Shown here one piece after another: positions 23,826-36,774 of a DNA stretch of 64,000 nt; the stretch's first letter is position 1, and each line of letters starts with the position of its first letter. The notes beneath the pieces were generated by a model. The model was not told where the DNA came from. It searched no databases and saw only the letters and a program-made list of their open reading frames with translations. This stretch comes from Coprinopsis marcescibilis (lineage: Eukaryota; Basidiomycota; Agaricomycetes; Agaricales; Psathyrellaceae): NCBI GenBank assembly GCA_004369085.1, contig ML210183.1:151959-215958 (forward strand), written 5' to 3'. Both the position numbers and the translations under genes were made by a program.

Positions 23826-26205
23826 ATGGATACCTCCAACGTCGACTGGGATTTGCTGTCATCGTATGCCGGCCTACTTTCGCTGGCAACCCTGTCGATC
23901 TATGCAGGGTCATTTGGGTCATTACCGGTGCGCTCTTTATCTTCTCTCGCAGCATATACATTTTCTGACGTGTATACAGCCGGAAAAATCCAATGCTGAC
24001 GACAGCTTGGATTCCGATGAAGAGGACCACGATGATGGCGAAAGGATGACATTGAACGATGCTTACATCTTTCCAATAGTGAGCTGTCTTGGCCTAGGCG
24101 TCTGGGTGGCTTGACTGAATCTAAACCACCGTAGGTTGGCTCAGTTGCTTTGGTTGGTCTCTATCTTGTGGTCAAGTACTTTGGAACGGAGTGGATCAAT
24201 TGGTTCCTTGGATGGTACTTTTCTATCGCCGGTGTTGGAAGTGTTTGGAAGGTGAGGCATATGGATGTTTTAGAATGACCTTCTGCTTCCACAATTTCAC
24301 CCATATCACAACCCTTGAACCTTCTCTCGAATCTCCAAGTGTTGATTTCCCCATCCCGTAGTTTACTTATATGCTTGCTAACATCCAGAACTCAATAGGC
24401 GTCCGTTTCGTTGCTGCGTTACGCTTTTGGAGAGTCAACGTGGAAAAAGTTCGACAGGTTGACCGTAATTGCCAACAAGGGATCCCATGGTATGTGACCA
24501 TCTTCCCGCGAATGATTATTGACTGTCAGGATATCACACCCCTCCTTTACTCTGTCACATTGGCGCTTCTTCGAGCCCACAGGCTCGAGTCTATTCGACT
24601 AGATTCCACTTGCTTAACCTATTCGAGGTGCATCGCGACATATGGCCTTTTCCCTTCCTTTTCTTATTCTCTGCGTGTTATAGGGTTTTGATCGGCTCGC
24701 TAACTTTCACCTTGACTTTTCTAGCCCTCTTCTCGCTCTCATTCCGGACACCCTCATTATTTCTGTTTCCAATTGCGATCATACCCTCAGCAGCATACCA
24801 CTTCTGGTCTGCGGGACGTAGATCTGTCCTGGTGACCGACATCCTCGGACTTTCGTTCTCTTACAATGCATTGGGCCTCCTCAAATTAGATTCATTCAAG
24901 ACGGGGGCTATACTCCTGTCTGGCCTGTTTCTGTACGACATTTGGTGGGTTTTTGGTACTGAAGTGGTAAGTCGACATTTCAACATCTACGAGTTGGTTC
25001 CTTGCGCCAGCAGTGATCTTATACGTACAGAAGAACTGCACTGACTGATGATTTTGATTTTGGCGATGTTCGCATGTAGATGGTGAAGGTCGCGACGACG
25101 CTAGACCTGCCGATAAAGATTATGTGGCCAAAATCCTTGTTGTTTTCGGGGAGTCGAGGGTATACGATGTTGGGCCTCGGTGACATCGTCATTCCTGGTA
25201 CATTTGTTGCCCTTGCTCTTCGGTATGATTACGCGAGGTTCTCAAGGAGCAAAGAGTCAGCATCTTCGGAAATCGCGAAAGGGAGCAAGAATGGAGATGA
25301 CATTGCAACGATCACCTTTAATCAAACCCCAAAGCCCTACTTCGCTGCTACGCTGACGGCTTATGTGCTTGGTCTTGTGACCACCATGGTCGTAATGCAT
25401 ATGTTTGGGAAGGCACAGCCTGCCTTGCTCTACTTGAGGTACGTACTCGTTTGACTCGTTTGACCAGATCCATTTCCCCCTTTGCCATATCCGCTGTACT
25501 ACTACTTGCGTTGGCTTGGCGGCTCTGGCTCTGGAGAATCTGTTGTGGACTGGCGCGGGGCTGGAAGCCGTTTTGTATCATGGGATAGCGTTCGCTGTGA
25601 CATGGTCTCTGTTAATTCCGGCGTGAGGCCGAACTTTTGGGCGAAGCCTAGTTGGGTTCTTGCAGAACCTTCTTGCTTGCTTATTTCGTCGGTAGTATCT
25701 GGTCCTGATCTCGATTATGGAGAAGGGCCTAAAATTCTCTATGAATTGGCCATGGGACGTAGAGTTCTCGGGGTCTTGGACTGATGCCGATGATGAACTG
25801 CTCAACCGCCCCTTCATTTGATGATGATCTCGTGGACCTAGTGTCACTCTTTTGTTGTCTAAAACTGCTAGTTGTGGAATATGTTTGCTCACGTTGTCCG
25901 TTTTGTCCTTCAATTTTGCATGTAGCCCGGCGTGTATATTGTCGTTTGTGTTTACGGCGGCAATTCGTGGCGAGTTTGAGGACGCATGGGGTTGGAGCGA
26001 TCTTCCGCCGGAGGAGGATGACGGGGAGACGAGCAAGGAAGTTAAGGCCCAGGTGGAGAAGGGCGAGGATGCGGCGGAAGTGAATGTGGTATCTGCGAAA
26101 CTGAGTGGAGAGGCGGCGGGGACAGGCGTTGACCTTCGGGAGAAGCATGGGAATGGTACGACTGTACATAACAGGCCGGTACCCAAGAGCTTAGGGCGAC
26201 GATGA
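23826..26205 (+). CDS. SPP: Signal peptide peptidase (presenilin-type aspartyl protease)
   Basis: An intramembrane protease of the endoplasmic reticulum that cuts remnant signal peptides inside the bilayer. The two catalytic Asp residues are in GLFLYDIWWVFGT and TMLGLGDIVIPG, and the PAL motif is in AQPALLYLSPAC. The N-terminus (MDTSNVDWDLLSSYAG) leads into a first membrane segment and an acidic loop (DSDEEDHDDGERM). The C-terminal tail is unusually acidic and long (EGDA/EE-rich, ending PVPKSLGRR) without a KKXX signal. The gene has several long introns: 24253-24399, about 24490-24724, 24967-25080 and the largest, 25439-25925 (487 bp), between LLYL and SPAC. Splice phases fit all of them. Long introns are atypical for this window. 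Confidence 0.93.
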
Positions 26206-27962
26206 GGAGCCGAAGGGTATTGTGGAATCTATTTATTCTTTGTGATACTGCTGTACGTGACTGGTCTTATGCAGTGTCTAAAATGCTAGAGCGATTTTCA
26301 GGATTTACTTCGAAGCTTCAATGTTGTCAAGACGTACCTATACAAATGGTGGCGGACCGAGGCCTGCTTTATTGTGATAAGGAGTTTCGGAGGTTTAGGG
26401 CGCTGTGAGCACCCATCTGTCGATGATGAAGCTGCTCAAGCGTGAGTTTCTGGCAACTTTGGACGATGACGCTCACTGCAGGCAGGTCTCAGTGGCCAGC
26501 GGTAGAGCAAACCCCATGGGAAGCAAAAAGGTTATCGCAAGATGAGGGCAAGATATATATACGGGCTCGGAACATATATGATAAGCGAAGCGAACCCGCC
26601 GCGATAAGTGGTTTAATCTTGGAGTTGCGATAAGTGCAGTAGCGCCATGCCAATATTGAATGATTGCTTGATGTTATCAGGTTTCTTATAATTGTCGCAA
26701 TGCTTCTCTGGGAGAAAATGGCGATACCCGAGCGCTACCCGGTTAGTGGTCAGGCGCATGGGCGCTTGAGAGAGGGATCGCGTTCGGAGGCAAAGCCACC
26801 AATTCAAATTGAGCCGACGGAACATAATGAGTTATGATGGGGAGTTGTCGAGGTTCGTTATTTGAAATGTGATGGAACGAATGGGAAGAGGCGAATTGGG
26901 AAGGAATCCTTCTGCATTCGACGATGTCGGCACCAACATGGAAGAACAATGGTAAACATGGTGGGAAAGTCTTATTCTGCTGAACACAATATGAACACTT
27001 TTAGACTTCAAGGCACAACGGCAACCAAATGGTTCGTGGAGCTGCTTGTGCAACTGTGAGATATAGCTAAGCAGTTCTGTCAAACACAAGCCCTGTTTCA
27101 AGGCTTCCACGAGATCAGAAACAAATGACCGGGTGCACAAAGGCGCACAAGCGTGCTTGGGTGTGTGGTAGGTGATTTTTTGCCGGCTGCCTTGAAAACC
27201 AGGGTCGAATCTTATACGAATCTGACTTGTTCTGAATAAAAATCAAAAGAAGAAAGCAACGCCACCACGCGCGCTGTTTCTTTGACATTGACGTCGGGGG
27301 AAGATGCAAAACTGACTCATGTGAGCAGACCGGGGATTCGGACCATGTTTCGGACGAAAAGCAGATGTTTTTCTTCATCGGACCGAATTGAAGTTGGTCG
27401 CGATCGCGTTATTGAAATTGAACATCCTAGAGCACGCCAAGTTGGCTGATCCTTAGGTCTTGAATTTATCTTTCATGTTTGTGATAGAAGAAGAAAGGAT
27501 ACTTTAGCAGGCCAGATGTCAGATAGTGACTTGGCTCAGGCGTTCATCAGCGGCGTCGACTGGTGGCTGGGGCTGCTGCGGAAGACTGTCTGGTGCAGTC
27601 CTGCCTGTTCAAGCGACAGGGGCAGAATTACTATATGCAAAACGGTAACGAAAGGAGCGGGTCGGGATGATCGCAATAGTCGCGTCGGGAGCGGCCGGCA
27701 GGATATTTGGCCAGGAACTCGGCTGTTTTAGGCAGCAAGTTAAAGCGTGGATCTCGATTTTGAGGGTAAATAGATCGTGCCAAAAGTGTGGGAAAGAATT
27801 GAACTGGTGGTGTCTGTGTGCCTTGGGTTGGATTCGAGTACGGACCGCACGGTCGTTTGGACTCTACGACTGGCTACGGACGCCTACCGGGTCCATCGTT
27901 CCTTTTCTTTCTACCACCAGCATCTCCGGGTCTCCCTCGTCTAGAATTCCGAACTCTGGTAT
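26206..27962. other. Long intergenic region upstream of the GATA factor
   Basis: 1.76 kb, probably the promoter and long 5' leader of the GATA-factor gene. Small open frames on both strands (for example 27516-27731, 26832-27140) have no protein character; some may act as upstream open frames. No repeats noticed. Confidence 0.45.
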
Positions 27963-30900
27963 ATGGAACTCTCGCCTGCATCGATAAAGGCCTTTGTCGA
28001 TGCAAATTCCTGGTCTCAACCACAGAACCCGAGTCGCCAACGCAGAGACCTGAATTCTCGTGCTTCGTCCGCCACAGACTCCCCTGACTCTGCTGCCTGG
28101 TCACAGTCTGCCCAGTTTATCCCTGCAAACCAGTCAGGCTCTCAGTCTGAAGACACCGCTGCCGACAGTTCTGACATCGGTCTTACCTCTCTCTCGGAAT
28201 CAGATTGGAGCAATATTTTTTCTGCCCCATTGAACCCTTCAATGTTTGCAGCACTCGCTGCCGGGGGTGTTTTGGGCCCAGTCTCTCCTCAGGAGGGTCC
28301 ATCTCCTTCGCCGTCTGGCTCGCACCTCGCCCAGCTGCACAATTTCCCGAACTCGTACAACTTGAACCCCAACAATATCGTCGGGTACCAATCGGCGTCC
28401 AGCTCCTGGACCCAGCCATCACTTGTCTACAGTAACCCTGCCTCATACACTTCCAAACCATCTATCCCCCGCTCCAACTCCACCTCGGGAGACCTTGCCC
28501 ATGCAGAAGTATCTTCTGCAAACGGTGAGTGTTATGCAGACCAGCTAACAACGGACTCCTAAAGCTATTTTATCATTTGTAGACGATGTACAACCCTCAG
28601 GCAGACAGCCACCCCGGAATGGCATTCATGTAACTCGTGTTGATACTTTGGCAAAGCAAGCGCGCTTCTCGAACCAGAATCTCATCTCCAACGATAGGAG
28701 TCCACCTGCCGTCCACTACAACCCCACCCTTTCCTACCCAGGTGAGCGTCCAAGTCTAGGACTACATCCTTCGCTTTGGATGTCACCGTCATCCTCCGCA
28801 AGCGCACCGTTCCCAGCGTACCAGACGCTAAACCATCCTTCTTCACCATCTGTCCTCCCAGATTCACGTCGATCTTCCCACACTCAGTCCCCAACATCTC
28901 CAGCCGCTTCTGTCACGACCGATTCAAAGTCAACTCTCTTTACCGATCTGTTCTCTGATGACCTCTTTACCACCACCACCCAATCTTCGGTATCACCTCA
29001 AGCCACTTCACCCTTCACATCACCTCGCATATCGGGTTCACCAGGCATTCAACACTCTCCGGTGGCCGAAAAGGCTCCAGAGGAACTGGCCAAAGAGGAT
29101 CCACTCGCGACTCAAGTTTGGAAAATGTATGCGAGGACGAAAGCCAATTTGCCTCACGCTCAGCGGATGGAGAATCTTACGTGGAGGATGATGGCGATGG
29201 CACTCAAGAAGAAGGAGAGAGATGAAAAGGCTGCTGCTGCTTCTGCTAGTGGAGAATTTGTAGAGGGTGAAAATAAACAACCGGCGCAAGGCACGAATGA
29301 AGACGAAGGGTTGCAACTCAAACGGTCTTCCTCTCCCGATGTCCGAGTGGAGACAGATCAAACTGAAGGGAGCGAACGTGGTCGCAGAATAGACAAGGGA
29401 AAGACTCGAGTCCGAGTCGTGGGCTTTGATGGTGCCAACCCAGATTGGATTGAGGAAGACGAGTACGTCATTTACATGCTATATGTGCAATTGCAAACAG
29501 ACGCCGAGACCCCGTTTCTTTTTATACAGTGTGGTGTCAATGGATTGGAGAGCCATGAGTCGATCGCGGTCGCGCGTCTCGATGGATTGGAGAGCTACAA
29601 GTAGATCCCGTTCAAGGCCACCAGAATCGACCAACGCTTTCGACCAACACATGAGTGACATGTTCGCAAACGGCACTTTAGGTTTTCCCGCTTCCGCGCC
29701 CAACCCTACTCTCGATTTCAAGGATATGCGGAGAGCCAACACCCTCAATGTTCCCACATCTGGCCCCTCCATGGGACGAAGGAGTCCCCTCTCTTCAAGC
29801 ATCCAGCAGCAAGACCTTTCAGGGTACTACGACCCTTTCGAACAACAATTGCCCTCGGTCTACGAGAATGCTGAGAGTCGATACTCTCACGCAACATACA
29901 CAGGCACCAGACAGCTTTCTTCAGAATTCAATTCCCCCACCTTTGCGCCCACGTCGCTTCCAGCTCAAGGTTTAACCCGGCTCACAATTCCTCTCAACGC
30001 ACAGACTCAACAGGCGCAGCAATTACAATCTCAGCAGCAAGGACAGCCTCACCAATTCCCTCGACACGTGCGTAAAACGAGTTTCGATCACACTGTCACA
30101 AAGGACACCCTCTTCGCAGCCTTGAAGGGGAGGCACCAGATCAATGGCAAGACATTTGTACCTTCTAATTCTGGTGTTAAACGTCCGGCAGAAACGGTTC
30201 ACTTCGATAGCCTTTTGCGGGCTGACCCCTCGAACGTGGATGTCGCATCCCCAGTAGAAGAAGAGGTCGACCGATTGTCCTCTACAAGCCCATTCCCATC
30301 TTCTTCATTCAATTTTTCCTTCGCACCATACGAGGGTCTTTTCGATCTTCCGCCCGCGTCGTCTGGATCCTCATCGACAATTGCCCAATTCGATTCTCAA
30401 TCCCAATCTCAGCACACCGCATCGGGAAGTGGGAGTGGCCTGTTCAGCACGAGTTCTACGGCGCGAAACCAGTCCTCGTCTACCTCGGGCCCCGAGACCC
30501 GTTTATCGGCTGCTGCCGCTGCGGCAACCGCAGTCATGGCGGAGGGATATGCTCAGCTGGAAAACAATGACTTCGATTACCGCCAGTTGATGGGCTTGGT
30601 CTATCCAAACCTTGACAACCAAATCCCGTTCACAGTCGACCCGACCCAGTTAGTTTCGGTTGGAACCAATGATGGGTCTGGATATGCTGCATTCCACGCC
30701 AGTCCGTCGAGCGATGGATGGAATGGTGTCAACTCTAGCACCACTGCTTCCCCAGAGCCATATAGCAACAACTCGGATGCGTCAACGCCGCCATCAGACA
30801 ATCAGGCACCCTCCAGCGCGCCACCTCAACAAACTCAGCGAAGCGGTCTTTCGGCAGCTTTGCAACGACAGCAGGGGAAGTACTTTTCGTTGCAACAAGG

Positions 30901-31646
30901 CGGACAGGACCTTCAGAGGCGGAAGTCTATGCCCTCGCCCGTCGTAAAGACTTCTGGCAGCAGCGATGGTAGAAGTCCATCCAGTACACCAGAATTGAAG
31001 CCGGCTGGCGAAGCTTCGAGCAGTTCCAAGACAACCGGCAGCAAGGGGTCAGGGGAGGATGGCGATCAGTCTCCGACTCAGTGTACCAACTGTCAGACTA
31101 CGAACACACCCCTTTGGAGAAGGGATCCGGAAGGCCAACCGTTGTGTACGTTTTCCCCTAGTTTGGTGAAACGTGGATTCTAACGCCCCTACTTATCATA
31201 GGCAATGCATGCGGCCTTTTCTTTGTGAGCTCCACTCATTCCGCATGTTTTTCGATAACGATATTAACGAGTCTCTTTTAGAAGCTGCATGGTGTTGTTC
31301 GTCCACTATCACTCAAGACGGATGTAATCAAGAAGAGGTATGTCGTTCCCGAATCGAGGCCGCTTTTCCCTATCTAACGCAGCTTGCTAGGAATCGTGCA
31401 TCCGGAACGCCGAGCACTAGCTCTCGCAAAGGACAGAATCTTCCAAAGCTGGCTTCTTACCCAACACGTCCTCGATCGCAATCCAGTTCACTGCTGACTG
31501 CCAGCCTTACACGTAGCGTCGGGGCATCTGCTGGACGTGCTGCTCCTCCAGCGCCTACTGTAGCAGTTGCTGGGGGTGTTCTATCTATGAAGCGACAGCG
31601 ACGGACATCAGGTATTCATGTAGTGGGTTCCTCGGATGCACAGTGA
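27963..31646 (+). CDS. areA: AreA/NIT2-type GATA zinc-finger transcription factor
   Basis: A global nitrogen regulator that binds GATA sites. The protein is about 1,100 residues: a Ser/Pro-rich N-terminus ([19 protein letters not shown]), then the conserved AreA-family N-terminal motif [20 protein letters not shown] with [16 protein letters not shown] tandem duplicated Ser-Arg segment follows (29537-29617). Near the C-terminus is a single GATA finger: [20 protein letters not shown], then [20 protein letters not shown], spacing C-x2-C-x17-C-x2-C, as in AreA. The basic tail follows ([19 protein letters not shown]). The finger is built from three exons, one only 23 nt (31202-31224) carrying the last two cysteines. 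The end is VVGSSDAQ, without the short C-terminal motif typical of ascomycete AreA as far as I can see. Nitrogen control is inferred from family. Confidence 0.92.
29537..29617 (+). repeat. In-frame tandem duplication, 42-bp period
   Basis: Two copies of a 13-codon unit, SMDWRA(M/T)SRSRSR, separated by one Val codon, start eight bases after a 3' splice site in the GATA-factor gene. Third-position differences show that the copies are not brand new. Confidence 0.85.
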
Positions 31647-32084
31647 TGTTGATGTGTCTAAACTTTTCGCACTTTCTTATGTCTCTAATGCCATATGTAG
31701 TCTTTTTATTTTGCCATTCCATACCTAGCTACCCTTTCACGATATGTAACACTTTGTATGTAGACTTGGAATACGACTGAAGCAATGAAAGTTTTGAAAT
31801 GAATTGGCTGGAATAGTATTTTCCCACCGACGAAGGTGGCAACCGTTACGGCGGAGCCAATTGATTGGCTCTTGGGGCAACATTTGGGCCCTCCTTCGTT
31901 TGCTCCCCTTCGCTGGCTGTAGCTTCTGCCCGTCCTGGCCTCCATATTCAGACCCCAGGTGTCCTCTTCGCGCCCACCGGCGCAGAAATATCACGCTAGC
32001 CGCGACCAAAATGCTTATTCACATTTGAGGCCAGTTGCGGCAACCGATGACAACCGTTTGCAGCGACGTGTTTCTCGAACGGAA
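31647..32084. other. Intergenic region / possible first exon of the Sec7 gene
   Basis: 438 bp. The Sec7 frame is open back to 31923 with protein-like residues from 31959 (SSSRPPAQKYHASRDQNAYS), but without an ATG. The CAG at 31956-31958 could be a 3' splice site, so a short first exon may lie in this interval. Confidence 0.4.
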
Positions 32085-35000
32085 ATGGATTTCGAGCAGG
32101 CTCTCCAGAACGAAGGCACGTTTATGTTGAGGGAAGGTGTCGATGTGAATTCGCTGGGAGTCATGGATAGCCCAGCCCAATCGCCGGCAAACAAGAGTTA
32201 CTCAAGTTCTACGATTAAACCAAGCACGCCCAGTTTTGCGCGTTCAATGGGAATGGGCACTCCCTCAACACCCGTTGTCGTTCCGCCTACGCCTTCGCCG
32301 AATCCTGCGGGCTCAGGGACAGCGTCATCTCTAGTATCAGTTGCATCAAGCACATCGACATCGAACAACAAGCTGGCGGCATCATCATCTTCACCGGAAT
32401 CTTCGCAGGATGTGTTTTATGATGCAGATGAGGGGGAAAGGCAGACCAACAGGAGGTCAATGTATCGTTCGACGGGTACTTCGAGCAGTCCTGATCTCGC
32501 AACATTGCTACGCAAATCCAAGGAGCGGGGAGAACCAGTCAATATACCACATCACTTGAAGAAGGACCGAAGGGAGGAGCCACCTCCCTTGCCTGAGAGG
32601 GAGACTCGACCGAGGTCGTCAACGACGGTTGGGCCAGCGTCGACGCCGTCATCACCAGCCGCAGGGTCAACCAAGAGAGCAAAGGGCGACGGGGATTCCA
32701 CCAATAGGGAGCAGGGGACAAAGGTGCGTTTGAATGTATGTATCCCTGTGCTCACAGTTTATGAACTGAAGATGACCATTCGTATCTTTCTAGTCCAAAT
32801 CCTCGGTCAGAAACTTTTTCGGCAAGATGCTGGGCCAGTCCAGCGTTAGAGAGCGATCGGTACGACTAGTGCCTTATTCTTGCTCGCGTTCATTCATCTA
32901 ATCTCTTTGGGCATGAATAGAAGACCGATGCGAGCATACCGCCAGTTCCGAGCACGTCCAACTATAGCGGCCATCCCTCTGTTTTCAGCGCTTTCCCACC
33001 TCCCGTTCCTCCCCTTCCTTCTGAGCATCGACACCCATCAACATCGCCCATTGCCGACGTGTTCAGCACGTCGAGCAAGCCAGCTCTCGATACAAGCAAG
33101 CCTCTTCCCAAAATTACGGCAGAACAGCGGTCGATGCAAAACACTGAAAGTGACGACGAACAAATTGTTGTTGTACACAACAAGTCATCTATTCCACCCC
33201 CACTGCCCACCAAAGCTGAACCTCCAATATCGCCCGTCAGTGCCACAACTATCAAAAGACGCAGCCACAGTGTCAGTAATGTGGATGTGGAAGTACTCCC
33301 GCCATCACCCAAAGTCACCGCACAGCAGCTACTGCCGACTGACGGCAAACGTCCCAGCACGCGAAGCTCGGAAGACTCTTCTTTACATGGATTCCTCGAC
33401 GAATTCAGGGGCCAGCTCTCTCAGCTGGATCCAACAGAAAATGTTCTCGCCTTGCACGATCCCTCCACTCCTGCGCGCCAGATTGCATTTCGGTCAAAGC
33501 AGGGCCGTCCACCGAACCATCTCCCCGGCGCTAATCCTAGTCATCAGGATCCGAAACCCCTTAGCCCAAGACCAGATGTGCTTCCATCCAACGCCAGTTC
33601 GTCCACGGTATCAAGCAAACCATCCAGTCCCGAAATTGCGGATGTTTTTTCTGTACCCTCGCCGTCTGTTGTGATTCCACCTCGATCATCCTCTTTGCAA
33701 ACGACTCGCTCTCCGATAGGGTCAGGAGGTCCGCCAAACTCCCGGCTCAACAACAACAGACTAGGCGTCTCTAATCTTAGGTCCAATAGTGGACCAGCTG
33801 GGATGTTAACTCCCCAGACGCGGGATACCAACCGTTTGAGAGTGCTACATCGGTCTACCGCTTCCAGCTCGGAACCATCGTTAATTCCGACAGAGGATGG
33901 TCGCATCAGTACGTTGATTGTTTCCTTTCATCTGGGCCTGTTTCTGACCTCTACGGAAACCGTCTTTCACCAGTAGGGAATTCAGCTCGTAGAACGTCAC
34001 ATCAAGATCTTACAATCAAGGCAACTAGCGATCCTTCGTCACCACGGCTCGGGGCGTCTACTCTTTCACCTGGAGGCGAAGAGACTGGTGATCTGGATGC
34101 CCGAGGGAAGGAGCTTGCGGCTCGGTGTCACAACGAGAACGATGACTTTTTACCCAAAGAGAAGATCGCGGAATGGCTGGGAGGATTGTGAGTCTGGGCT
34201 TGGACTTTGTCTCTCAGTTTGGGCACTGACCATCGGAACAGGGGTCGTATCAACAAAGCTACTTTACATCATTACATGGATTTCTTTGATTTCGCAGGTT
34301 TGCGTCTAGACCTTGCATTCAGGTGAGCTATTGTCCATATCAGCAACAAAGATGGACCTAATTGCAAGGTAGACGGTTATGTGCAAAGCTTTACCTCAAG
34401 GGCGAAACGCAGCAAGTCGATCGAATCTTGGAAGAGTTTAGTCGAAGGTACTGGGAATGCAATCCTAATGGAGTCTACGGAAGTGCCAGTGAGTTTCAGC
34501 ATGCATTAATTTCAACGCCATCTAACATCCAAAAAGACATCGTTCACGCCGTTTCGTACTCACTTCTGCTCCTGAACACTGATCTCCATGTTGCCGAATT
34601 GTCGACACGAATGTCCCGAAGCCAATTCGTGCGCAACACCTTGACCGCTGTTCAAACACAACTCAACCCGGACCCGCTTGCATCATCCACGGATCTAACA
34701 TATGATGACTGCAGCATGCCTGCGACGAACAGTGAAGATAGCGACGGGCTTACGCGTCCTAAGCGCAGCGACAGCATCACGAGTTGGAATAGTGTGTCCC
34801 GCGAAGTGTTGATGTCTCTACAAGCGTCACCTGGAAGCAATGGAGGTACCGCGTTCCATCCCGGGAACGGAAGCACACCCTCTTTCCAGATCACGAACGG
34901 GCAAGACTCAGCAAACTCCACCCAGAACTATGGCCGTGCTTGGGAAAATGATATGGAGAGCTTGCTCAAGGTTGGCGGTTTTCATCAACGGACCTTCGGA

Positions 35001-36774
35001 GTTTACTAATGCAGTACCTCTTTCATTAGGAAATGTACAACGCAATCAAGAGCCAGCAGATTCTTCAACCTGTTTCTGCAATGGGAAGGACGTCCATGAC
35101 GTCTCTGAGCCCTGGCGGCGGCGGAGTCTTGAGAAATCGGAGCCTCCGTGGAGGTCAACCTGACCGTCTGACTACGCTTAAGAGGGGAAGTATCCGTGGA
35201 CTGCAGTCCATTCTGAACTCACAGTCGGGGGCCAGTCCTTACAGCAGCAATAGTAGCATTGATGGGCGTATCAGTCCATCTCCTAGCTTTGCTGCCTCGA
35301 CGCATGAGGTACGGTTCTTTAGGTTGCTTTTGTTAACATCGAAATAACCTTTTGACTTGTGAAAGGTTATGTACGGTTCCAGCTCATCATTCCTAAACCC
35401 TACACTTGGCTTTGCCTCCAACCTTTCTCATACTATCATCAAAGAGGCGCAGGAAGATGACGACCGAAGCATTCGCAGCGACGACACGTCTTCGACAACC
35501 ATCAGCATATCGGACGAAGAACTTGCATTGCTTGGCGCCCCTTGGGCGAAGGAGGGCATGCTTTGTCGGAAGCAATACTGGGAATCCGCCGGAAAGCGGG
35601 CAAGGGATAAGGCTTGGCTCGATGTGTTTGTAGTTATTCAGCGTGGCGAACTGAACATGTTCGTTTTTGGAGAGAATTCTGCTGGGGGATCCGGTGCGAT
35701 GGGTGGCGGAAACTGGCTTGTACGTCATTTCTCATTTCTACAGTTGTGGCATGCTAAAATGAAATGTGTTCTAGGCCAATGCTCAGCCAGTGGGTACAGT
35801 CCATCTATCCCATTCACTCGCACATCCGTTACCTCCCCCTGGTTATAACCGGCAGCGCCCACATTGCATGGTTTTGACTCTGGGTAATGGCGGAGTGTAC
35901 TTCTTCCAGGCAGGAACTGAGGAATTGGTCAATGAATGGGTGTCCACGTGCAACTACTGGGCTGCTCGAACAAGCAAGGAACCGTTGACTGGAGGTGTTT
36001 CGAACATGGAGTATGGATGGAACAGAGTCGTGGATGTCAATGGACAACGAACATCCATTTCACAGTCCGAGTCTCACTATAACGCCATGGACGGTAGCGA
36101 CGGAGTCAGCATCAAGAGCGGCAAAAGCGGACACAGCAAGTTCAAGTGGCGGGGCGACGGGTCATCGACTGTCCGAGGATCGTCACCTTGGTCTGAAAAG
36201 ATATTCATTAATGATTGGAAGCCTCCCATGCCACCGTCTGTTTCTAGTGTTCATGACGAAGAATCTCAACTTGAAGCATTGCGCAAGCATGTTAGCTCGT
36301 TGAAGAAGGATCTGGAACTTCATAATGAACTGCGAGAGCCCATGGCTGCGTTGGTACGTGTTGATGACGTCTATTTTGTGGGATCATGCGTTAACTCCGT
36401 TATTTGGCAGTATCAACCTCGCACAGCCAATGCTATGAAATCTCTCGGAAACTGGGAGAAAAAGTCACAGCATCTGCTCACTGAAATTGTCAAATACGAT
36501 TCGTACATCGACTCACTCCAATCGGCGATGTCTCTGAGATTAAAGAAACGTGGGGAGAAAGGCAAGTAATGAAAAACCGAACGTGATGCATCCCAGTTAA
36601 TATTCATTTGAAGCCCTGGAACGTGCCCTGAACGGCGCTCAGCTAGAAGAAAAGCCTTCCAAACATAAATTCAAGGGTGTGGAGCAAGATACTATTGACG
36701 AAGAGGTTGAACCCTTGACGCCAGGCCCCCACCAAACCTTTGGTACTTCCACTACCCCTACACCGGCGGATTAA
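32085..36774 (+). CDS. SYT1: Sec7-PH domain Arf guanine-nucleotide exchange factor (Syt1-like)
   Basis: A large exchange factor for Arf/Arl GTPases in vesicle transport. A long disordered region rich in Ser and Pro comes first. The Sec7 domain follows: LAARCHNENDDFLPKEKIAE, FFDFAGLRLDLAFRRLCAKL, then YLKGETQQVDRILEEFSRRY, where the Glu of GETQ is the catalytic glutamic finger. ISTPSNIQKDIVHAVSYSLL and LLNTDLHVAELSTRMSRSQF belong to the second half. After a linker comes a PH domain from about APWAKEGMLCRKQYWES to ELVNEWVSTCNYWAARTS, typical of the PH domain in yeast Syt1. A coiled coil follows (EEESQLEALRKHVSSLKKDL-like) and the end is GTSTTPTPAD. The ATG at 32085 (MDFEQALQNEGTFML) is the first in-frame ATG; a longer N-terminus from an upstream exon is likely. 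Confidence 0.9.

Noticed and set aside
25578..26186. 202-codon open frame antisense to the signal peptide peptidase
   Set aside because: It is the shadow of real exons and an intron; low-complexity Ser/Pro composition, no homologous character.
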